64,000 nt of DNA, taken from contig SDUX01000002.1 of NCBI GenBank assembly GCA_008729055.1, positions 3,003,874 to 3,067,873 on the forward strand, read 5' to 3'. Below, piece after piece: positions 55,991 through 64,000 of this stretch. The position numbers and the translations under genes were made by a program. The stretch is from Pyropia haitanensis. Lineage: Eukaryota > Rhodophyta > Bangiophyceae > Bangiales > Bangiaceae. The stretch's first letter is position 1; each line of letters begins with the position of its first letter. Under the pieces are notes generated by a model. The model did no database searches. It was not told the DNA's origin and worked only from the letters and a program-made list of their open reading frames with translations.

Positions 55991-57600
55991 TAAAATAACC
56001 CCATAATGCTCCCGAAATGCCTTAGTACGGCCCCAAGGGCCCTAAATGGGGCTTAATCACCCTAATGAGCCCTAACATGGCCCTAATGTGGCCCTAATGC
56101 GCCCTAACTCGGCCTAATGTGCCTTAACCCACCCTTAATGACCCCTAATGGCCCTTAACTCACCTAACTTTCTCCTAATGTGCCCCTAATCACCTTAACT
56201 TCTACCTGAACGGCCTTTAATGGGCCTTGATCATCGGGAATTGGCCTTAGTAGGCCCCTATTGCACTCTGATCACGCCTATCTCATCTTAACTCACCCTA
56301 ATTTTCACTAACCCACCCTTAAGTGGCCCTAACCCACCCTTAAACCACCCTTAACCCACGTAACCCACCCTTAGCAACCTTAACCCTCCCTAATGTTCAT
56401 TAACCCACCCTTAACCCACCCCTAATGACCCCTAATGACCCCTAATGGGTCCCAAACCTCCCAATATGTCGAATTGGGAGACTTAACTGGGACATACTTG
56501 GCCTTAATGTCCCTAAATAGGCCTTTATTGCACTCTGATCACGCCTATCTCATCTCAACTCACCCTAGTGTTCATTAACCCACCCTTAAGTGGCCTTAAC
56601 CTACCCTTAACCCACCCTTAACCCACCTAACCCACCCTTAGCAACCTTAACCCTCACTAATATTCATTAACCCACCCTTAACCCACCCCTAATGACCCCT
56701 AATGACCCTAAATGGGGGTCAAACCTCCCAATATGTCGAATTGGGAGACTTAACTGGGACATACTTGGCCTTAATGTCCCTAAATAGGCCCTTATTGCAC
56801 TCTGATCACGCCTATCTCATCTTAACTCACCCTAATGTTCATTAACCCACGGTTAAGGGTGGCCTTAACCCACCCTTAACCCACCCTTAACCCACCTAAT
56901 CCACCCTTAGCAACCTTAACCCTCACTAATTTTCATTAACCCACCCTTAACCCACCCCTAATGACCCCTAATGACCCCTAATGGGTCCCAAACCTCCCAA
57001 TATGTTGAATTCGGAGACTTAACTGGGACATACTTGGCCCTAATGTCCCTAAATAGGCCCTTATTGCACTCTGGTCACGCCTATCTCATCTTAACTCACC
57101 CTAATTTTCATTAACCCACCCTTAAGTGGCCCTAACCCACCCTTAACCCACCTAACCCACCCTTAGCAATCTTAACCCCCACTAATTTTCATTAACCCAC
57201 CCTTAACCCACCCCTAATGACCCCTAATGACCCCTAATGCGGCTTAAACCTCCCAATATGTTGAATTGGGCGACTTAAATGGTGTATACTTGCCTGAAAC
57301 GGCCCTTAATAGGCCCCTATTGCACTCTGATCACGCCTATCTCATCTTAACTCACACTAATTTAACTTAACCCACCCTTAACCCACCCTTAACCCACCTA
57401 ACCCACCCTTCAGTGGCCCTAATACTTCTTAACCCCCCTAATATTCATTAAACCACCCCCTAATGCCCCCTAATGACCCCTAATGGGTCCCTAATCGCCC
57501 TTAATGCGCCTTAAGTGGGCCTAATGGTCCCCTATTGCACTCTGATCACGCCTATCCCATCTTAATGCGCTCCATTTCATTTCAGCCCGGCGCTAATGCG
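55991..57600. repeat. ~267-bp higher-order satellite array of CCTAA/CCTTAA words
   Basis: After about 270 bases of irregular CCTAA words, the anchor GCACTCTGATCACGCCTATC (one copy with GG for GA) recurs at 56263, 56530, 56797, 57066, 57322 and 57537, spacings of 267, 267, 269, 256 and 215. Each unit includes CCCAATATGT(C/T)GAATT and runs of CCCTTAACCCACC. It is related in word content to the 92-bp array but has its own unit. Confidence 0.93.
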
Positions 57601-58289
57601 ACCGAGGCCTCTCCACGGCTAAGACACCGGTAACGCCGGTTCTCTATCCCCGGGTTCGTTTTTGACCCCGTCAGGGGGGGTCCTGAGGACGCACGAGAGG
57701 CCGCCATTCCGGCGACCGGTAACTGTGCCTCTTGGCCGCGTCATGTATGAACGGGCCCACAGGACTATGAGGACAGGTGGTGGTCGGTCGGCGGATCGAC
57801 TTTGCCGTGGCAGCCCCCACCCCCCCTCAGGCCCGGGAAACGCATGGTCTGGTCAACCTGCGTTCCTGGGCCTGTTTGGGGGGGGGGGGTGGTCGCGGCC
57901 GCCCCGCCTCACTGTTGGGGGCATAGCCGTCGTGGAGCGGCCCCCCCCCTCAGGAGCATGTTTTGGTATGGTTTTTCGTAGCTACCCACCCTCGGCATAG
58001 CCTCGGCGGCATAGCTCATTTCTATACCTCAGCACCATCCTGAGGGGGGGGGTCGCCAGTAGAGAGGGTGCCCCCCTCAGGAAAACGCATGTACCAGGGA
58101 CGATAGTCGAGCATCGGGGTAGGCTCCCGTATGCATAGGGTGGGGTATGTCCCCCCCCCCCTCAGGACCATGTTGGCATAAGGGATACGCTTCACTGGTA
58201 TCCCCCCCTACGGGGGTCGTTTTCATACGAGATTTTGATGATCGGTCTTGCGACCCGATATCACGAAGGATGGTGTTTCACATATGCAG

Positions 58290-58890
58290 GAGCCCCCCTG
58301 AGGGGTGTTTTCTTCCACCCCGGCTATCTTTTGCCCTGGTGCTCCGTTTGCGACGGGGACTGCAGATATCGACTCAGCGACCCTTTCTTAGTCAGAAACG
58401 TATCTGAGGTCGGAAATCGGAGACCCCCCCCTGACGGGTGTTTCCTCTAGGAGCATGAGCGATTCCTACAGAGCGATATCTTTGGCCCTGTTGCTCCGTT
58501 TGCGACGGGGACTGCAGATATCGACTCAGCGACCCTTTCTTAGTCAGAAACGCATCCGAGGTTGGAAATCGGAATACCGCCCCTGACGGGTGTTTCCTCT
58601 AGGAACATGAGCGATTCCTACCGAGCGCTATCTTTGGCCCTGTTGCTCCGTTTGCGACGGGGACTGCAGATATCGACTCAGCGACCCTTTCTTAGTCAGA
58701 AACGCATCTGAGCCCAAGAATCGGAATACCCCCCCTGACGGGTGTTTCCTGGTAGGAATATGACCGGTTCCCTACCGAGCGATACCTTTGGCCCTGTTGC
58801 TCCGTTTGCTACGGGGACTGCGGGTATCGACTCAGCGACCCTTTCTTAGTCAGAAACGCATCTGAGCCCAAGAATCGGAATACCCCCCCG
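58290..58890. repeat. 152-bp tandem repeats in rDNA spacer
   Basis: The segment GCTCCGTTTGCGACGGGGAC recurs at 58341, 58493, 58645 and (with one change) 58799, spacings 152, 152 and 154. It is followed each time by CTGCAGATATCGACTCAGCG (CTGCGGGTATC in the last copy) and CTTTCTTAGTCAGAAACG. Four copies, the first incomplete on its left. Spacer repeats of this kind often act as enhancers or terminators for RNA polymerase I; that role is inferred. Confidence 0.92.
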
Positions 58891-59770
58891 ACGGCGCTTC
58901 ATTGGTATACGAGTATACGGGGGTGAAGCCAAGACCGCGATAGCTTGGCCCCAAGGGCCAGGTTTGGTATGGGACCGTTTGGTATCGACCTAGAGACCCC
59001 TTTTCTATCAGAATGGAGTCCAAGACCGGTGGGTGGGGGACCCCCCCCCTGCGCTTCTGAAGCGCCGTCGGCTGTAATCAGTCGTCTACCCGATATAGTA
59101 TGAATATACGTTTCAGGCCCCTAGGGGGCCATTTCAGACCGGCTTTTTTCCTATGGTAGTAGGCTACCAGCCTAGGGACCGCTATGCCCTCCAATTTCCC
59201 GACCTAGGGGGCGCCTTGGAGGAGCCCGGGGATGGCTTCCCGCCTGCCCGCTGGGCCGATTTTGATAGGGGTTTTTTTCCGCCTGGCGGACCCCACTGTT
59301 ACTGGCATGTTCTACTATGGTTTCTAGGCCACGGGGTGACCTCCCACTTGACCCGAAACAACCATAGTAGGGGCCCCGTATTGGAGGCGGGGTAGCGGCT
59401 TTTTATGGCCACCGCCCCTCCTCAGAGGCGCACATAGTAGTAGGGGATTTTATGCCCTTGCTCTCCGGCCTGACCATCCGGAGTTGGCCTCAACAGTACG
59501 TGTGGTCCTCCCATAGGGGGAGGGGGCGACTCGGCCCCACTCGTGTGGTGGCTGAACCCCCCCCCCCTTTGGGGCATGCGTTGGTATGCCTTTTTTGTGC
59601 TCTCTATATACTGAGAGGAAAATCCATAAAGGCATACCTCCCCTTTGTGATGTCTGCTCCCTCCACCTCGCTTTTTTTTGTTCTTTGGGATAACAAAGAG
59701 CGGTGTGGGGGGGGACAGCGGGGTATGGAAACCGCGTGGTGCAAGTAACGCCGGAAGGCCTTTATAGAAC

Positions 59771-60250
59771 GGCACTCCAATGAGGACGCAACGCAGGTCG
59801 CCCTTGGATTTGGTCCCGTCGACATGGATTGCGGGTTTGGTAGTAAGGTTCCATATTTGGTCCGCTCACCTCCCCACCAGTCGGTTGGATAAGAACAAGA
59901 GGGCGCGCGCGGTGGCGGCAGCTTATGAGTGTTTTTTCATAGAAAAAAAGGGTACTCCAATGAGGACGCAAGGCGGGGTCGCCCTTGGACTTTTGTCCCG
60001 TCGACATGGATTGCGGGTTTGGTAGTAAGGTTCCATATTTGGTCCGCTCACCTCCCCACCAGTCGGTTGGATAAAGGGAAGAGGGTGCGCGCTGTCGCTC
60101 GCGCCAGCTTATGAGTGCCCTTTTTTCTCGGATGGACGCAAGCCTCTGGGGACGCCCTGTACTTTTTTTTTTTTTTCCCGCACTGTCTGGATGCGGGTTT
60201 GGTAGTAAGGTTCCATTGGTCCGCTCACCTCCCCACCAGGCGCTGTGGGA
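59771..60250. repeat. ~180-bp direct repeats in rDNA spacer, three copies
   Basis: GCGGGTTTGGTAGTAAGGTTCC occurs at 59831 and 60013 and, slightly altered on its left, at 60193 (given here as GCGGGTTTGGTAG plus TAAGGTTCC). Each copy also carries GACGCA upstream and GGTCCGCTCACCTCCCCACCAG downstream, as GGTCCGCTCACC plus TCCCCACCAG. The third copy is divergent on its left half, where a T run has been inserted. Confidence 0.9.
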
Positions 60251-61582
60251 AAAAAAAAAATACCTCAGGCCGTCGTCATGACCTTGTGGACCCGTCCGTA
60301 TCGTTCCGTATTGACTTCCTATACGAGTGCAACGCTGGTACCAGACCACTGCACGTGTGCGCCCCCTTTTTTTGCGCTTGGGTTGGGGTTCGTTGGGCAA
60401 AAAAAAAGGGGGCTCTTGTAGAAATGCCCCAAGCTGTGGTAGGGCACCCGTCGTGAATGAGAAACGGGGGAGGGGTTTGGTTACCCGTCTGCCTTTCTCG
60501 CCTCATTGACGGTTGTCCGTTGGGACGATACGAAAGAATTGGGGAAACCGGGTCTCCTTATGATATCACAAACCGGTCTTGATGGTTTGCGAAAAAAGCG
60601 CTTGCCCCCTGAACGTATACTAAGGCTGTATACTAGTAACGCGGAGATTCGCCATAAGCCTATCCGTTATGAGAAAGGGGGTTATTTCCATAGGAACCGG
60701 GGTATTGTTATACGGAGGATAGGTGTACCACCGTTGTGCCGTTTTTTGTAACGGGGGAGCTGGCGGGTTGAAGGGTGGCGTCCCCTCCCCAAGTGCCGCT
60801 CTGAGGAGGCTGCTTAGCCATGCCGAAATCCTTAAGTTGTGCGTTCCTGTGGTGTTCGGCATCTTTACCCGTGACGGTCTATGGGAATATTCTGGAGCTC
60901 TGCTCGACCCCCTACCGGGGCGTGGTATCATTTGTTGTAGCGGGCGCGCTATCACAGTCCTTGGCTGTGGTATCAATCCGCATATTGAAGCGTTAACGTT
61001 TCCCTTGGAGGGCGTCGTATCGTCGCAGCCCCGTCTATGGACATATCTCCGTGTAGCGCAAAGGGGTCCTTTCTTTTATGTTTCTGAGGCGCCGTCCATC
61101 TCTTTTCCCGGGTGGACGGCCTGGTTCAAGGTGCTCCTTAGCCCAGGGCACCGAACGGGAGTTTTTCTCCATGTCGAAAGAGGGAGCAGGGAGGGAAGTC
61201 CCTTTTTTCCCAAGCAAAAGACCAGAGCTGGGTCTGGCATAAGCAAGGCAGGCAGGGACAAAAGTTCCTAGCTAGAGCGTATGATTTCTTGAGGCGGGGC
61301 CCTTGCGTAAGAATGCAGAGTGTGAGCTTCGCCACTCGCATGGGTGTTCGCCTGAAAGCCGCATGATGTATTGTGTACGTTCCACTCTTGGGAGGAACGC
61401 CGGCTGGGGCCTTTTTTTTCCTGTCTGTTCTTATTTAGTGTTTCCAGGCTTGGGCTCTGGCCGACAAAGCTTGAGAAGATCATCTGTCTGAGACTCGCGC
61501 GGCCTCTTTTTCTTTTTTTTCGACGGTATCAAGCCTGGCGTGTTTTTTTGATACAAAAAAAAAACAGCCTGAGGCTCTAAGA

Positions 61583-61607
61583 GTATATATGAGGTGCACA
61601 TATATAC
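61583..61607. promoter_or_regulatory. TATA-like palindrome, candidate Pol I promoter element
   Basis: GTATATATG (61583-61591) and CATATATAC (61599-61607) form a perfect 9-bp inverted repeat around a seven-base loop, about 940 bases before the 18S 5' end. It is the only strong alternating TA element in the spacer. A promoter role is a guess from position and composition; a cruciform is the alternative. Confidence 0.35.
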
Positions 61608-62548
61608 GCGGAGTGCATGAGTAGGTACAGGACAAGGGGGGGACAAAAAAAAGTCCTTGCTTGCTCCTCTATCCATGCTACGACCTTGTTTGGGGAAAAA
61701 CGTTTTGCCATGGGGGTACACCTTCCAGTTGATGACAAAACAATGGAAGAGGTTTAGGCGCTCACTCCGCGCGCCTTTACCTCGCATACATACCTTGGGG
61801 AAGTGCCCTTTTTTTTTTTTATAAGAAAAAAAGGGCGGCCTCCTCAAGAAACGTCTCTGAGTGAGTGGCTTGTCTCCCGCCATCCCCACACACAAACCCG
61901 ACCGTTACCTTTTTTTTGGTGGCGGGAACGGGCGGTGGGGGTACAGGGGGGGGGTCCTCACAAAGTAGTCGGCACAGTCTCTCGTACTTGGGGGGACTGC
62001 GCAGTACCATCCGGTTCGACTGGAGAGGAAGGAAAATAACGAACAAGTGTGAAGATTCCTCACACAAGTGACCTGTCGACCGCTCGTCGGTTGGGCATTG
62101 ACTATGCTGGGATGGCGCGGGGGGGGAAAAAGGGGCAAAAAAGCGCGGGAAGAAAAAAAAAACCGCCAAGAAAAACTCAGCAGAGAGCAAAGGTGCGCCG
62201 TTACGAAACCCGTCGTGGGGTCACGCGCGGATTTTCCAAGACAACGGCCTCTGCTGGCCCACCCCACGATCCATCATTTTTGTACGGAAAAAAGACGCAC
62301 CTGCAACAAGGAGGAAATGCCTGAGCAGATGTGCCGCGGGCGACGGCGCACGTGGATTGCCTTGCAATATAGGCACATCCCTGCCGTTTGCCAGCGACTT
62401 GGTACAAGAGAAAAAAAAAAAAACCAAGGGAAGTGCCGCCCCGCCTGCGATGGCTCTGATGCATTGCCCTTTTGACATTTTCCGCCCATCGCGTGGCTGG
62501 CTCTCCCGCCCTTTTTTTTTTTTTTCCCTCAAAGTACATGTACCTATT

Positions 62549-63114
62549 TACCTGGTTGATCCTGCCAGTAGTCATATGCTTGTCTCAAAGATTAAGCCAT
62601 GCATGTCTAAGTATAAACACTTTTATACACGTGAAACTGCGAATGGCTCATTAAAACAGTTATAGTTCCTTTGAGAACCACACTACTTGGATAACCGTAG
62701 TAATTCTAGAGCTAATACATGCCGCAACGCCCGACTCACGAAGGGTGGTATTTATTGGATAAAAAACCATCGTGCTCCTTCCAGAGCGCTTTGAGATGAT
62801 TCACAATAACTTGTCGGATCGCATGGCCTTGTGCTGGCGACTGCTCATTCAAATTTCTGCCCTATCAACTTTCGATGGTAGAGTATTGGTCTACCATGGT
62901 GTCGACGGGTAACGGGGAATTAGGGTTCGATTCCGGAGAGGGAGCCTGAGAAACGGCTACCACATCCAAGGAAGGCAGCAGGCGCGCAAATTACCCAATC
63001 CCGACTCGGGGAGGTAGTGACAAAAAATAACAATAGGGGGCCCTTTGGGCCTTCTAATTGGAATGAGAACAATTTAAATCCCTTATCGAGGATCCATTGG
63101 AGGGCAAGTCTGGT
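62549..63114 (+). rRNA. 18S ribosomal RNA, 5' exon (partial)
   Basis: Begins with the universal 5' end ACCTGGTTGATCCTGCCAGT and continues through conserved helices (CATATGCTTGTCTCAAAGAT, TGGATAACCGTAGTAATTCT, GGGTTCGATTCCGGAGAGGG, CAAATTACCCAATCC) to GGAGGGCAAGTCTGGT. The next bases should be GCCAGCAGCCGCGG but are not: an intron begins there. The 566 bases match the position expected for E. coli nucleotide 516 in a eukaryotic 18S. The remainder of the gene lies beyond the window's assembly gap. No internal damage is visible. Confidence 0.98.
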
Positions 63115-63626
63115 GAACCTAGTTCCACTCGTTGCTCGCCTCGTGCTGTGATCGCATATGCACAGGCGCACCGCGTGAAGCGTCAAGCCCTCGTTAAAAT
63201 AAAACAGCGCCAGATGTCTTCTTTCCGGAAGCAGGGTGACTTGTGGAAGGCAGGCAGGCAAAAGATGGGAACGTATTTTCCGTTGGGAGAATCAATGAGC
63301 CCCCATCATACACTTCTAAATTGTCGGGGAGTGCCCGCCAGGCCTTTGACTACCGCGGTCCGCCGAGAGGTGAGAGCGAGCAATCGTTCAGGACGCAGCA
63401 GTGTACGTAGTGGTACATGGATGGTAAAAACGTCAAGGGTAGGGTTGATCCGCAGGGAAGCGCGAGTGCTTCTGTCATTTGGCCTTTTGGTGGCCGCGTG
63501 GCGAGATGCAAAGGCGAACCTTCAGAGACTCTAATGGAGTGGGCGCAAGCTTAAGGGAGAGTCCAATCCACTGGGAAAAAAACCAGGTCCACAGGAGTAA
63601 CGGGGATTTTGCTCGCCCCGGAGGAC
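63115..63626 (+). other. Group I intron at 18S position S516 (3' part missing in gap)
   Basis: Self-splicing-type intron directly after the exon base U516. P1 can form between exon TCTGGT (63109-63114) and an internal guide GCCAGA (63209-63214), giving the required U-G pair at the splice site. The core elements appear in order: P-like AAATTGTCGGGGA near 63318-63330, Q-like ATCCGCAGGGAAG at 63448-63460, R TTCAGAGACTCTAATGG at 63521-63537 and S AAGGGAGAGTCC at 63553-63564. P7 pairs GACTCT (63527-63532) with AGAGTC (63558-63563). The open frame of 145 codons across it (63097-63534) lacks a His-Cys box, so no homing endonuclease gene is visible in the part shown. The 3' splice site is in the gap. 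Introns at this site are well known in Bangiales. Confidence 0.9.
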
Positions 63627-64000
63627 NNNNNNNNNNNNNNNNNNNNNNNNNNNNNNNNNNNNNNNNNNNNNNNNNNNNNNNNNNNNNNNNNNNNNNNNNN
63701 NNNNNNNNNNNNNNNNNNNNNNNNNNNNNNNNNNNNNNNNNNNNNNNNNNNNNNNNNNNNNNNNNNNNNNNNNNNNNNNNNNNNNNNNNNNNNNNNNNNN
63801 NNNNNNNNNNNNNNNNNNNNNNNNNNNNNNNNNNNNNNNNNNNNNNNNNNNNNNNNNNNNNNNNNNNNNNNNNNNNNNNNNNNNNNNNNNNNNNNNNNNN
63901 NNNNNNNNNNNNNNNNNNNNNNNNNNNNNNNNNNNNNNNNNNNNNNNNNNNNNNNNNNNNNNNNNNNNNNNNNNNNNNNNNNNNNNNNNNNNNNNNNNNN
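63627..64000. other. Assembly gap (Ns)
   Basis: Runs of N to the end of the window, starting inside the S516 intron. Collapse or failure of the assembly at the rDNA repeat is the likely cause. Confidence 0.99.

Larger units (their letters stand above)
57601..62548. other. rDNA intergenic spacer and 5' external transcribed spacer
   Basis: Assigned by position: it runs without a protein gene up to the 18S 5' end. It contains a field of CCCCCCTCAGG words (57660-58440), 152-bp repeats (58290-58890), ~180-bp repeats (59771-60250), numerous A- and T-runs forming hairpins (60360-62530), and a TATA-like palindrome at 61583-61607. Open frames here are short and none is recognisable. Where spacer ends and the transcribed leader begins cannot be told. 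Confidence 0.7.

Noticed and set aside
54095..57560. A true telomere end or CRISPR-like array
   Set aside because: The 92-bp units have no alternating repeat/spacer structure, ruling out CRISPR, and the CCCTAA words are not in uninterrupted tandem, so it is not a functional telomere tract.
61960..62040. Possible tRNA T-arm (GGTTCGACT)
   Set aside because: No matching acceptor, D or anticodon stems can be built around it.
62920..63261. 113-codon minus-strand ORF across 18S and intron
   Set aside because: Lies over rRNA and intron sequence; no homology and no His-Cys box.

Overview
This window is nuclear DNA from a eukaryote, most likely a bangialean red alga of the Porphyra/Pyropia type. Four things point that way. 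The 5' part of an 18S rRNA gene at 62549-63114 is interrupted directly before the GCCAGCAGCC-type core by a group I intron at the S516 position, where Bangiales characteristically carry one. The base composition is extremely G+C-rich with very long G and C runs. Genes are compact with few GT-AG introns. The nuclear genes mix plastid-type (malonyl-CoA:ACP transacylase, RlmN, ABC1K, NUDT23-like Nudix) and mitochondrial (TOM40) functions. The genus is an inference from the rRNA and its intron only.

Layout. From 0.9 to 54 kb lies a single-copy gene region: a Trm9/ALKBH8-like tRNA methyltransferase (893-2389 +), an inverted scrap of the same gene (2821-2947 -), two unrecognised ORFs, a MINPP1-like histidine acid phosphatase (8925-10874 +), plastid-type FabD (11740-12980 +), TOM40 (13381-14664 -), a 2OG-Fe(II) oxygenase-like protein (15281-17240 +), a DDX10/Dbp4 DEAD-box helicase (17517-20490 -), a GSK3/shaggy kinase (22946-24265 +), a plastid-type RlmN (24872-26716 -), an FKBP-type prolyl isomerase (27729-29335 +), a zinc-ribbon Nudix hydrolase (30354-31338 -), an ABHD17-like alpha/beta hydrolase (34034-35763 +), a very low-complexity probable gene (about 35.8-39 kb +), an extended SDR (40762-42051 +), an ABC1/UbiB kinase (43981-46955 +), a secreted fasciclin protein (47307-48152 -), and two unrecognised proteins (50.7-52.1 kb + and 52.5-54.05 kb -). 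These are ordinary housekeeping genes with no operon logic; several pairs are divergent or convergent.

From 54.15 to 57.6 kb is a gene-poor satellite field: first a 92-bp array with exact period, then a ~267-bp higher-order array. Both are built from CCCTAA/CCTTAA words placed about every 10 bp. From 57.6 to 62.55 kb is rDNA spacer and external transcribed spacer, with 152-bp and ~180-bp repeats, A/T-tract hairpins and a TATA-like palindrome. Then come the 18S 5' exon, the S516 intron, and an assembly gap from 63627 to the end.

A theme across the gene region is that conserved protein segments repeatedly jump reading frame, nearly always at a G or C run of 8 or more. Such runs encode Gly or Pro in every frame. 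The joined gene models given here are therefore composites across those runs; either the runs have been miscounted in the assembly or the organism tolerates frame changes there. Long six-frame openness is a by-product of the GC bias and is not evidence of coding.
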